A stretch of DNA of 12,599 nucleotides from CAZOLI01 sp964580675 (GCA_964580675.1 CAZOLI010000056.1:1-12599); one strand, 5' to 3'; positions 1-6,450 are shown, counted from the stretch's first letter. Made by a program: numbers and translations. The notes: generated by a model not told the origin, from the letters alone.

Positions 1-1366
1 TGTTCAGGGATTCGGCGAGGGTGGGATGCGAAAAGATGCCGTCCCGAAGTTCCGGAAACCCGAGGTCACCCATCATCGCAATCTGGATCATGGACGCGAT
101 CTCCCCACCTTCAATACCAAGAATGGACGCCCCGAGTATGTCCGTTGTGTCCTCCGCAACGAGAACCTTCATTTTGCCCCTCGTTTCGCTCCGTTCAATG
201 GCCCGTGCAACACGGGACATCGGCTGTTCCGCCACGCGATAGTTTACGTCCTGTTTCTGGGCCATTTTTTCGTTCAGCCCGATGCGTCCCAGCTCGGGAT
301 CCATGAAGATCGTGTAAGGAACCATTCGTCCGTCGATGGTTCGGTCCGCGTCCCGGAGGACGTTGTCACGAACCACACGGTAGTCGTCATAGGAAATGTG
401 CGTAAAAGCCGGACCCCCTTTTGCGTCCCCCAGACAGTAAACATCCGGGACATCCGTCTCCAGTTTGTTGTTGGTCTGAATGTATCCGCGGCCGTCGGTT
501 TGCACGCCGGTGTTTTCCAATCCCAGGGAATCGGTTACCGGTACCCGTCCCGCGGACAGCAGAAGGTGACTTCCCGATACCGTTTCTGTTCCGTCGTCCG
601 TCTGAACCGTTGCCTGAATTGTACCGTTCTCCTGGTGCACGCGATCCGCTTCGGCGTTCAGCAGGACTCGAATGCCGTCCTCCTCAAGGATCTCCTTGAT
701 GTCACCGGCAATGTCCTCATCTTCACGGGTTGCCAGCTGATTACCCCGCTGAATGATGGTGACTTCGCTGCCGAACCGCCGGAACATCTGACCGAATTCG
801 AGACCGATGTATCCCCCGCCGACAACCAGGAGGTGATCCGGTAGCTCAGTGAGTTCCATGATGGTGGTGGACGTCAGGTACGGTACGTCGTCCAATCCAT
901 CAACGTCCGGGATTCTCGGCCGGAGTCCGGTGTTGATGAAAATTCGTTCGCCCTCAATAATCCGGCTCTCGCCCTCCTCCCGGTTTACAACCACCACCCG
1001 GTCGTCCGTGAAACGAGCGTGGCCCCGAATGAGATCGATCTGTTCCGTTTTCTCAAGCCCCCGTTCGGATCCTTCGCGAAACATGTCCACCACGTCCTGT
1101 TTGCGCTCAATCACGGAAGACATGTCCACGGAGACGTCGCCGGTGCGCACCCCGTACTCATCCGATCGGTTGCCGTAGTACGCAACTTTTCCGCTGGCAA
1201 CCATCGTCTTGGTCGGCGTACAACCGTAGTTCACGCAGGAACCCCCGACGGCGTCCCGCTCAATCACGGCGGTTTTCAGTCCCTCCTCCGCAAGGTCAAA
1301 GGCCAGCGGTTTCCCGGCCTGACCGGTTCCAATAACAACGGCGTCGTATGTCTGTTGGACAGTCAT
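1..1366 (-). CDS. FAD/NAD(P)-dependent disulfide oxidoreductase, mercuric-reductase-like (3' end cut by window edge)
   Basis: This cytoplasmic flavoprotein belongs to the class I pyridine nucleotide-disulfide reductases (dihydrolipoamide dehydrogenase / MerA-like group, often labelled FAD-containing oxidoreductase). Visible features are the FAD-binding GTGQAG at residues 13-18, the redox-active pair in GGSCVNYGC (Cys44, Cys49), an INTGLRP segment near residue 145, and the NAD(P)-binding GGGYIG at 183-188. Near the end is HPTLAE (His447, Glu452), the usual catalytic His-Glu of the dimerisation domain. All 455 visible codons are open, so only a short tail is missing. There is no N-terminal heavy-metal domain, and no C-terminal Cys pair is visible, so true mercuric reductase activity is not supported; the substrate is unknown. 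The start at 1366 is chosen because GAGGAG lies 8 bases upstream; an in-frame ATG at 1372 sits too close to it. Confidence 0.9.
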   Translation of the reverse strand, partial: MTVQQTYDAVVIGTGQAGKPLAFDLAEEGLKTAVIERDAVGGSCVNYGCTPTKTMVASGKVAYYGNRSDEYGVRTGDVSVDMSSVIERKQDVVDMFREGSERGLEKTEQIDLIRGHARFTDDRVVVVNREEGESRIIEGERIFINTGLRPRIPDVDGLDDVPYLTSTTIMELTELPDHLLVVGGGYIGLEFGQMFRRFGSEVTIIQRGNQLATREDEDIAGDIKEILEEDGIRVLLNAEADRVHQENGTIQATVQTDDGTETVSGSHLLLSAGRVPVTDSLGLENTGVQTDGRGYIQTNNKLETDVPDVYCLGDAKGGPAFTHISYDDYRVVRDNVLRDADRTIDGRMVPYTIFMDPELGRIGLNEKMAQKQDVNYRVAEQPMSRVARAIERSETRGKMKVLVAEDTTDILGASILGIEGGEIASMIQIAMMGDLGFPELRDGIFSHPTLAESLN

Positions 1367-1398
1367 TGACATCTCTCCTCGTTACGAATGTTTACAAC

Positions 1399-1439
1399 TT
1401 GACATGAATCGTGTGATGATAACGGATGAATCCTGTCAA
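1399..1439. repeat. Imperfect inverted repeat in the oxidoreductase leader
   Basis: The arms TTGACATGAATC (1399-1410) and GAATCCTGTCAA (1428-1439) are reverse complements at 10 of 12 positions, with a 17-base gap. They sit 33-73 bases upstream of the reductase start, downstream of the proposed promoter. They could be an operator for a dimeric regulator or a leader hairpin; no regulator is encoded nearby, so the role is unassigned. Confidence 0.35.
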
Positions 1440-1492
1440 ACATTCCGGTGACGCAACGGTCGGAAATAATCAATTACGACACGCCACATTCT

Positions 1493-1521
1493 GTTATAGG
1501 CCTGCCGCCGCGTGTCTGCAA
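1493..1521 (-). promoter_or_regulatory. Candidate sigma70-type promoter for the FAD oxidoreductase
   Basis: Read on the minus strand, TTGCAG (1521-1516) and TATAAC (1498-1493) are separated by 17 bases. The implied leader is about 120 bases and contains the inverted repeat. The call is by motif only. Confidence 0.4.
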
Positions 1522-1729
1522 ACAGAAGCCCCAACAATTTCCCCCCAACTTCTGCATCCTCCACGAAGCCCGTCCGACATCGTAAATGGAATTTACAGGG
1601 TTAGTTAGACCCATCTGAAAAGGAGTATGAACCTCAGCGCCCGTATTTTGGTCCAGACCAAGGATTTTCGACGATATAAAAGTCGTCTAAATGTGCGTTT
1701 TTGAGGGTGTTCCAAATGGAATGGTTCAT

Positions 1730-1760
1730 TTCAAAAAGCAATTTCCCATTGCTTTTTGAA
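1730..1760 (-). terminator. Stem-loop terminator after the sulfite oxidase gene
   Basis: A perfect 13-bp stem (TTCAAAAAGCAAT pairing with ATTGCTTTTTGAA) encloses a 5-base loop. It starts 36 bases past the sulfite oxidase stop codon. On the minus strand the 3' arm ends in five T residues, as in an intrinsic terminator whose A-tract pairs with its T-tract. The symmetry would let it work in both directions. Confidence 0.65.
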
Positions 1761-1796
1761 TATTTTGACACAGAGCGTGGACGCTTGAAGAGGACG

Positions 1797-2843
1797 CTAC
1801 TCCGACCGCACCTGTACTTTGACTCGTTGAACGGCGTTGTTTCCGTATCCGCCCTCATTCCATCGGTGTTCCAGGGGCTGGGTGTGTCCCGCTTCGTCGG
1901 TGGCCCGGGCCAGAAGTGTGTGCTCGCCGGTTTCCTCGGGAGTCCAATCAACATGCCACGGGGCGGCGGCGTGGGGGGAGAGAGGTTCTTCAAGTTTCGC
2001 TTCCCTCCAGGAGTCTCCGCCGTCGTCACTGATCTCCACCCGGACCACGTCGCCATGGCCTGACCACGCTGCACCGCGAATCGTGCATCCATCGGGCGGG
2101 ACGTTCTCGCCGTTCTGCGGCCGGGCGATGAGCGCCCGTACGCGGATTCGGGTCACCGGTGTTTCGTCCGGTGTGCCCTCCTCCCCCCGATATACGTAGG
2201 ATGAGGTCTGAAAATGACCCTGAAACGGTTCGGTCAGGGCCGAGACACGCGTCAGCCACTTGACCGAGGCCATGGCGTACCATCCGGGGACCACCACCCG
2301 CAGGGGAAACCCGTGGTTTCGAGGAAGGGGTTTTCCGTTCATCTTCCACGCGAGAAGGGTATCGGGGTCCAGGGCTTTTCCCAGGGGCAAACTTCGGGCA
2401 AACGGAATGTCGTCTTCCTGTTCTTCAACCGGTCCCGAGTCGGCGCCCACAAACAAAATTTCTTCGACGTCCGGGGGGAGGTTCTCCGGCCCCAGCACCT
2501 CCCGGACCGGTGTCCCCGTAAACGTCGCCGTGCTGACCGCACCGTGAGTCCACGGCGTTCCGCCCGGGGCGGGAGACATCAGAGTGCGGCCGTTCCCGGC
2601 GCACTCCAGGGTGACGGTCAGGGTGCGGGTCGGAAACCGTTTGAGGTCTTCGAACGAGAGCGAGGATTTCTTCTTCACGGCACCATCCACCGTCAGTTGC
2701 CAACTTGCCGGATCAAGTTCCGGCACGTCGAAGTGATTTCGAACGTAGTGGAGAGAACCCTCCCCCGGCTCCGACAGCTCGGCGAGCGAAACCTCGGCGT
2801 TAAACGGATCGTCCTCGAGAACGCGAAGGTTTTTGAAGGTCAT
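1797..2843 (-). CDS. Sulfite-oxidase-type molybdopterin-dependent oxidoreductase
   Basis: This 348-residue protein has the two-part layout of the sulfite oxidase family. An N-terminal molybdopterin-binding domain (about residues 30-205) is followed by a C-terminal immunoglobulin-like dimerisation domain (about 230-346). Seen motifs are YVRNHFDVP at 33-41, TLECAGNGR with the expected molybdenum-ligand Cys81, TPWTHGAVS near 96-104, and HGFPLRVVVPGWYAMASVKWL at 177-197. There is no heme domain, and no Tat or Sec signal, so it probably acts in the cytoplasm, unlike many bacterial relatives that are exported. The physiological substrate (sulfite or another oxyanion) cannot be fixed from sequence. 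The start is supported by AGGGA 7 bases upstream. A broken second copy of its cofactor-ligand region lies about 1.6 kb away. Confidence 0.92.
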   Translation of the reverse strand: MTFKNLRVLEDDPFNAEVSLAELSEPGEGSLHYVRNHFDVPELDPASWQLTVDGAVKKKSSLSFEDLKRFPTRTLTVTLECAGNGRTLMSPAPGGTPWTHGAVSTATFTGTPVREVLGPENLPPDVEEILFVGADSGPVEEQEDDIPFARSLPLGKALDPDTLLAWKMNGKPLPRNHGFPLRVVVPGWYAMASVKWLTRVSALTEPFQGHFQTSSYVYRGEEGTPDETPVTRIRVRALIARPQNGENVPPDGCTIRGAAWSGHGDVVRVEISDDGGDSWREAKLEEPLSPHAAAPWHVDWTPEETGEHTLLARATDEAGHTQPLEHRWNEGGYGNNAVQRVKVQVRSE

Positions 2844-2924
2844 ATTGTTTCCCTGGATTGCGGGGGATGAGAACGGCGGTCAATGAACATTGTCGAAGCA
2901 TGACATTTCCACATCAATATGCCG

Positions 2925-2953
2925 ATTATATGAGTAGAACCAGAAGTGAACAA
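2925..2953 (-). promoter_or_regulatory. Sigma70-type promoter for the sulfite oxidase gene
   Basis: On the minus strand TTGTTC (2953-2948) and a perfect TATAAT (2930-2925) are 17 bases apart. The implied transcript would start about 75 bases before the ATG at 2843. This is one of the best promoter matches in the window. Confidence 0.5.
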
Positions 2954-3427
2954 TGATGGGAGTACAACCAAAATCCCATCGAGGAATCAACGTATGAAAG
3001 TTGTGCCGCCGCGAACAAACAAATGGAAATATTGTACGAAATCTGGGACACGCTTTCGCTTCCGTAAAGAAGAAGAGGGGGCCCGCGACGGTGACCATGT
3101 CTCGGCAGAAACAATGCACCTGTTGAATTCGTCCAACAGACGTTTTCTGAAATACAACACGATGCTGTGTGAAGGTGGGGCCTTCATGACTTTCCGTCTG
3201 CTGTAGAATCCCCTATCTTCAGGGTGGTAGTGGCATTCTGTCGGTAGGGGTCCATTCCATCGCGAATCCTTGTTTTTCGCTCCAATCTGGCACGGTTGTT
3301 GCGCAAATATCCCGGATGTGACCACACAATTTTGTAGAGGGGAATCCATAGTCAATCCGACGAGGTTTTTCGACCCGAAGGGGTAACGGATGTCCCGTCT
3401 GTATACATTTATTTATGGAGCACCGAG
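2954..3427. other. Intergenic stretch with no intact gene
   Basis: No open frame in these 474 bases has both a ribosome site and recognisable family features. The plus-strand frame ending at 3206 and the minus-strand frame 2987-3355 overlap each other, and neither resembles a protein I know. The part around 3200-3345 looks like the tail of a decayed insertion element and is listed separately. Confidence 0.5.
3200..3345 (-). mobile_element. Possible decayed tail of an IS200/IS605 (TnpB-type) element
   Basis: Read on the minus strand, a frame ending at 3219 contains GFPSTKLCGHIRD. This resembles the first half of the zinc ribbon at the end of TnpB proteins (FPS-S/T-K-x-C), but the second Cys pair is missing. 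Just past it, at about 3204-3237, is ACCACCCTGAAGATAGGGGA, with a short CCCT/AGGG hairpin. This looks like the right-end hairpin of such elements. No complete transposase is present. The call rests on weak pattern likeness and could be chance. Confidence 0.27.
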
Positions 3428-3859
3428 ATGAACATCGACGTACGATCAATTGTAACCGTTTGTGAACGACAACATCCAAACCTGATTGCTCGTGTGACAC
3501 TTACGCTTGGCAAACAGGAAATTAACATTTTCGGACACACGGGTTATTCCAGGGAGAATCGGGATGTTTCCTTTGTGTACGTGAACCGCACGAAAAAAGC
3601 CCTGCAGGAACTCAAGATGAACGGGTTAAACGTGATGACGCAGGAATGGGTCACGGCGGAAATGAAGGATGTCCCCGGAAGCGCCGGAAACGTGATGCGG
3701 CCCCTGCTGGAAAAGAACATTGAGATTCTAAACTCCTTTCCCTACTACAAAAACAACCGCATGGGCATTGCCATAAAAACGCGATATCCGCGCCAGGCCC
3801 GGAGCATCTTAGGTCCCGGCCACCGCAAATCGGAATCCGTCCCCCAACCCGGTTCGTAA
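3428..3859 (+). CDS. Small protein with two ACT-like domains
   Basis: This 143-residue soluble protein appears to consist of two consecutive ACT-type ligand-sensing domains. The first spans about residues 6-75: HPNLIARVTLTLGKQEINIF matches the loop-helix-strand of an ACT unit and KALQELKMNGLNV the second helix. The second spans about 76-128, where DVPGSAGNVMRPLLEKNIEI is a typical D-x-PG-S/A-x-N/L pattern. ACT domains usually bind amino acids or act as regulatory subunits; the ligand here is unknown and no enzyme partner is adjacent. GGAG lies 7 bases before the ATG. The tail after residue 128 is polar and resembles nothing known. The same frame continues in coding-like fashion past the stop, so this end may be altered. 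Confidence 0.65.
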   Translation: MNIDVRSIVTVCERQHPNLIARVTLTLGKQEINIFGHTGYSRENRDVSFVYVNRTKKALQELKMNGLNVMTQEWVTAEMKDVPGSAGNVMRPLLEKNIEILNSFPYYKNNRMGIAIKTRYPRQARSILGPGHRKSESVPQPGS

Positions 3860-4130
3860 GGGGAAAAGACCAACGCATATTTGCTGGAGGAGGATGGTCT
3901 GGAACCCTTCCGGACGAACGGAATCCGGCGTGGTGCCGTATAAAGCCACAGAAGCGTCCGGCCCACATCTCAACCTAAACTGGGTTTTGAAGATAACGAA
4001 CGCGTCCTGGTTTTCGATCCGGGAGAACCCGGCGGAGACTCGAGAAGGGGAAAGACAAGAACAAAGTTAAGGACGACGAGAAGGAAAGCGGCCGACGTGA
4101 TCAAGGTGCTGCTTCAGACCTGAAAATTTC
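3860..4130 (+). other. Coding-like but broken sequence after the ACT gene
   Basis: No intact gene is present. In the same frame as the ACT gene, the stretch after its stop reads TNAYLLEEDGLEPF, then a stop at about 3941. It resumes with LGFEDNERVLVFDPGEPGG and later ADVIKVLLQT before another stop at about 4120. These pieces look more protein-like than random intergenic DNA and may be the remains of one or more genes. I could not assign a family. Confidence 0.3.
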
Positions 4131-4262
4131 ACGGACCGGTGTCCCCGTAAACGTCGCCGTGCTGACCGTACCGGGAGTCCACGGTGTTCCGCCCGGGTTG
4201 GGGGACATGAGGGTGCGGCCGTTCCCGGCACATTCCAGCGTAATGGTGAGATACCGCTTGAC
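4131..4262 (-). pseudogene. Fragment of a second sulfite-oxidase-type gene
   Basis: A 60-codon minus-strand frame (4101-4283) holds LTITLECAGNGRTLMSPNP and continues to TPVREI. It matches residues 69-116 of the intact sulfite oxidase gene in this window. By hand alignment, 4134-4251 and 2511-2628 differ at about 14 of 118 bases. Relative to the intact copy, four codons (PTRT) are missing just before the match. Only four residues change across the 40 around the Cys ligand, so most differences are silent. Nothing of the rest of the domain is present on either side, so it cannot make an active enzyme. It begins 25 bases past the stop of the lipoprotein gene upstream. Confidence 0.85.
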
Positions 4263-4287
4263 GACCGCCACCAAAACTCGCAATTAC

Positions 4288-5100
4288 TTACGAAATCGAA
4301 ACGGAAAATTCCCGCTCCGTGGACTTCTCTTTTTCAATATCGATCTTTACTCGTTTGGGCTCTTTCATCCGGAAATGACGAAGGATAAGCGTGTAGGATC
4401 CCGGCGGAAGTGTGAAGGAAAAGCGCCCCTTTTTTTTCGTCAGGGCAATGGCGTGGTGGTTCTGACTTCGAAACATGCCCTTCATCCAGGGGTGTGATTC
4501 GAACATCACGAAATGGTTGTTTCTGAATTCCAGTTCGTGGGACTCGTTCTGAAGGTTAACACTTCCGCCTCCTCTGGAGCTGCCTGCTTCGTGGTACCTG
4601 AAGTTGTGGCCGGGGCCTTCGGTATGTTTCACCAAAACCATCCCGCCAGCTCGAACAAGGAAAATGTTGGGGTTCAGCCTGCAGTTTTTCATCTCCAGTA
4701 CGACCTTCTTCGGCGGCATTTCCGGTGCAAGAGCGGTTTGGAGACCTTCCACAACCACAAACACGTCCCGTACGCCACGAGTTTCGTCGTCGATGTGTAC
4801 CCACTTCCGCATCACGACTTCCGGCAGATCACACGCGTCCTGCAGTTGGTCCGGTACCCTGAACTTCTCCGGTTCCGGTTTCTCTCCGTCCAGGACCACC
4901 CGGCCCGAGAACCGCCCCCAGTTCTCGCCCGGTTTCTCAACCACTTCGACCGAGGCGGTCGATGCCTCCTGTGTATTGTTCCCGGACACGTTTCGGTCCG
5001 ACGTTTCCTGACGGCCCGACCTGCAGGAAACAGAAGATAAAACGACAAGAAAAATACTTAGGAGACCGACAACTCGAATGGTTTCGGTCTTGTGGTTCAT
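4288..5100 (-). CDS. Lipoprotein with plastocyanin-like and carboxypeptidase-regulatory-like domain
   Basis: This is a predicted 270-residue lipoprotein. A hydrophobic segment at residues 9-24 ends in SSVSC, with Cys26 as the likely lipidation site (an imperfect lipobox), followed by a polar Ser/Asn linker. The rest matches a family common in Planctomycetota: GRVVLDGEKPEP at 67-77, KNCRLNPNIFLVRAGGMVLVKHTEGPGHN at 138-166 (Cys140, His165), ESHPWMKGMF at 201-210 (His203), and a final beta domain LPPGSYTLILRH at 231-242. The fold is cupredoxin-like and may bind copper or mediate surface contacts. Family members often read C-D-I-H-P-W-M; here Ser replaces that Cys, so metal binding is uncertain. 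A longer frame to a TTG at 5208 overlaps the promoter-like TATAAT, so the ATG at 5100, with GGGGA about 9 bases upstream, is preferred. Confidence 0.78.
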   Translation of the reverse strand: MNHKTETIRVVGLLSIFLVVLSSVSCRSGRQETSDRNVSGNNTQEASTASVEVVEKPGENWGRFSGRVVLDGEKPEPEKFRVPDQLQDACDLPEVVMRKWVHIDDETRGVRDVFVVVEGLQTALAPEMPPKKVVLEMKNCRLNPNIFLVRAGGMVLVKHTEGPGHNFRYHEAGSSRGGGSVNLQNESHELEFRNNHFVMFESHPWMKGMFRSQNHHAIALTKKKGRFSFTLPPGSYTLILRHFRMKEPKRVKIDIEKEKSTEREFSVSIS

Positions 5101-5207
5101 GAAAGATTTCCCCACGAAGAAAACGGTTCGTTTTTGGAACGACCCCGTTGTTTGTCGTTTCGAGAATCCCCGGAGGACTGCCAAATCGTCATCCCGCTTT
5201 CGTTTCA

Positions 5208-5213
5208 ATTATA
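5208..5213 (-). promoter_or_regulatory. TATAAT -10 element upstream of the lipoprotein gene
   Basis: A perfect TATAAT on the minus strand lies about 108 bases before the ATG at 5100, but no good -35 hexamer is found at the right distance. It sits next to a small inverted repeat (CCTGA / TCAGG, 5214-5230) that could bind a regulator. Confidence 0.3.
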
Positions 5214-5285
5214 CCTGAATAATTATCAGGGAGGGTTTCGACGCGAGGTTCCCGTCGAACAACTTAATCGATTGTTCGAACCAAT

Positions 5286-5336
5286 CCGAAACCAGTCGTG
5301 TTTCTCGAGGTAGATCCGGTTAGGCTCCGGTTTCGG
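5286..5336. repeat. Inverted repeat between lipoprotein and amphi-Trp genes
   Basis: The arms CCGAAACC (5286-5293) and GGTTTCGG (5329-5336) are perfect reverse complements, with a 35-base gap. The 5214-5410 interval has no gene; this and the stem-loop at 5361-5391 are the only structures noted. Confidence 0.3.
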
Positions 5337-5360
5337 GATATCCAAATTTCCGTATCCCAC

Positions 5361-5391
5361 AACAACTCGATACGTCCCCGGCAAAGTTGTT
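5361..5391 (-). terminator. Weak stem-loop after the amphi-Trp gene
   Basis: The arms AACAACT and AGTTGTT pair over 7 bases around a 17-base loop, starting 20 bases past the amphi-Trp stop. No T-tract follows, so termination is only a possibility. Confidence 0.25.
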
Positions 5392-5410
5392 CTAATGGTT
5401 CGAGATGGTT

Positions 5411-5686
5411 CTACACGGAAAGATCCTTCGAGCCTTTCTGTTCGTCGAATTCGAGTTCAATTTCGAGTTCGTCCAGGGAGTAGTCGATTTCGACCTCGAT
5501 CTGGTTCCGGTCAAACGCGAACGGAAGGGTCCAGTCCTCGGTGGTCACCTCCAGCTCCTGTCCCTCCTCAATCTCGTCCGCGAGGTTCCGGAGAAACCCG
5601 GCGAGTTGCTCCGCGTTCATGTAAAAATCTTCCTCGTGGTAGTCATTGATGACACGTTTTCCGTCGGATTGATCGGGCTTTACCAT
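5411..5686 (-). CDS. amphi-Trp domain protein
   Basis: This 91-residue, strongly acidic, soluble protein matches the amphi-Trp domain pattern. A helix MNAEQLAGFLRNLADEIEEG (residues 23-42) is followed by ELEVTTEDWTLPF with the conserved Trp52. An alternating-charge strand then repeats the theme (IEVEIDYSLDELEIELEF, 63-80). Family members usually finish with an ELELELKW-like strand; here the last aromatic is Phe80. The function of this family is not established to my knowledge. GGAGAG lies 8 bases before the ATG. The gene stands alone, with its own candidate promoter. Confidence 0.82.
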   Translation of the reverse strand: MVKPDQSDGKRVINDYHEEDFYMNAEQLAGFLRNLADEIEEGQELEVTTEDWTLPFAFDRNQIEVEIDYSLDELEIELEFDEQKGSKDLSV

Positions 5687-5740
5687 GAGTCTATCTCTCC
5701 ACTAAAGAAAGAAAATCGTGAGAACGAACGAAAATGACCG

Positions 5741-5775
5741 ATTATATTGTAACCCGCCAGCCATCCTGTTTGTAA
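5741..5775 (-). promoter_or_regulatory. Candidate promoter of the amphi-Trp gene
   Basis: On the minus strand TTACAA (5775-5770) is followed after 18 bases by TACAAT (5751-5746), which overlaps TATAAT (5746-5741). The implied leader is about 45 bases, ending in the Shine-Dalgarno motif before 5686. Confidence 0.4.
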
Positions 5776-6052
5776 CCGTCCGAAATAGCGTTGTCCCCCG
5801 CGGAAACGGAAGGAGTAACGAAACGGAACGGGTGTGGCTGGAATCGGCTCGGAATCGAGAAACGGAGTGGTCGTTCACTCATCTGATTCGGGCTGAAAAT
5901 TTAGTATTACTAAAAACATAAACACATCTTTGGTATAAAATCGATACGAAATCGGAGCTGAGAGGAATACGGACGTCGGATCGTCAAACGGGTGCGGAAA
6001 CACGGAAACAACGGACGTGGTTCCATCGTCCATTCATCACGGAGGAGACATC
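5776..6052. other. Non-coding region upstream of the small membrane protein
   Basis: No gene was seen. A 15-base perfect palindrome and a TATAAA motif lie here and are listed separately. The rest shows no recognisable structure. Confidence 0.55.
5900..5939 (+). promoter_or_regulatory. Palindrome and -10-like motif upstream of the small membrane protein
   Basis: TTTAGTATTACTAAA at 5900-5914 is a perfect palindrome about a central T. Twenty bases further on is TATAAA (5934-5939), a plausible -10 box for the gene at 6053. No -35 consensus is present, and the palindrome covers where it should begin. A dimeric activator or repressor site is the simplest reading. Confidence 0.35.
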
Positions 6053-6298
6053 ATGAGAAAACACGCCGGGAAATTAATAATTGTTGGGATTCTTCTTGCT
6101 GCCGCGGCCGCGGGGTGGACGGGGTTTCAACTATTCCAGGGGATCGGAGAAGTGGCAACCAGCCCGAACCCGACCCCCTCCAAACTCGCTGACGTTATTT
6201 ACAAATCCGGTTGGGGGTTCATTCCGATGGCTGCCGGGTTTTTGATGTTCCTGCTGGGAGGAATTGGCTGGCTTCTCGGTTACGACGAGGAGGAATAA
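6053..6298 (+). CDS. Small two-helix membrane protein, function unknown
   Basis: This 81-residue protein has two hydrophobic segments: about residues 7-24 (KLIIVGILLAAAAAGWTG) and 51-73 (GWGFIPMAAGFLMFLLGGIG). They are joined by a loop with NPTPSKLADVIYKSG and followed by an acidic end DEEE. The short basic N-terminus suggests the N-end faces the cytoplasm. I recognise no family. The start is fixed by GGAGGAG 5 bases before the ATG at 6053; an earlier in-frame ATG at 6017 lacks such a site and would add a non-hydrophobic extension. Confidence 0.65.
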   Translation: MRKHAGKLIIVGILLAAAAAGWTGFQLFQGIGEVATSPNPTPSKLADVIYKSGWGFIPMAAGFLMFLLGGIGWLLGYDEEE

Positions 6299-6412
6299 AC
6301 ATAAACAGGGACCCCGGCGCGGCACGACGCTCGATATCAAACATTACGGTTTGGTCCCTATCTCTCGGGATCCTCTGAACCCGGATTCAGTTGATCCGGT
6401 CTCATTCGTTTT

Positions 6413-6450
6413 CTTCTTTGCGCCTTCGCGCCTTTGCGTTACTTCTCGTC
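6413..6450. repeat. Dispersed intergenic repeat of the 'GCAAAGGCGCGAAGGCGCAAAG' type
   Basis: The plus strand shows CTTTGCGCCTTCGCGCC followed by TTTGCGTTACTTCTC. On the minus strand this would translate as VTQRREGAKKK, a peptide often seen as a spurious short product in many bacterial genomes because the DNA is a widespread interspersed repeat. It lies in the 278-base gap downstream of the small membrane protein, where no gene is present. Copy number in this genome is not visible from one window. Confidence 0.5.

Larger units (their letters stand above)
1367..1796. other. Intergenic region between two minus-strand genes
   Basis: No convincing gene was seen in these 430 bases. Short open frames here lack a ribosome site and resemble no family known to me. 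The stretch holds an inverted repeat near the downstream gene, a candidate promoter, and a strong stem-loop near the sulfite oxidase end, each listed separately. Confidence 0.6.

Noticed and set aside
26..844. Long plus-strand open frame (272 codons) at the left edge
   Set aside because: It lies opposite the FAD oxidoreductase, whose minus-strand frame carries all expected motifs; the plus-strand product resembles nothing and has no ribosome site.
1..1366. Assignment of the oxidoreductase as true mercuric reductase
   Set aside because: No N-terminal metal-binding domain, no visible C-terminal Cys pair and no mer genes nearby; only the general flavoprotein family is supported.
1634..2092. Minus-strand 152-codon frame
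   Set aside because: Most of it overlaps the sulfite oxidase gene in another frame; the unique tail past 1797 runs through the terminator stem-loop and resembles no protein.
2987..3355. Minus-strand 122-codon frame in the gap before the ACT gene
   Set aside because: No ribosome site or family likeness; it crosses the possible element end, so it is more likely decayed DNA.
5101..5208. N-terminal extension of the lipoprotein to a TTG at 5208
   Set aside because: It would add 36 polar residues before the signal sequence, and the start overlaps a TATAAT promoter-like motif; the ATG at 5100 gives a normal lipoprotein signal.
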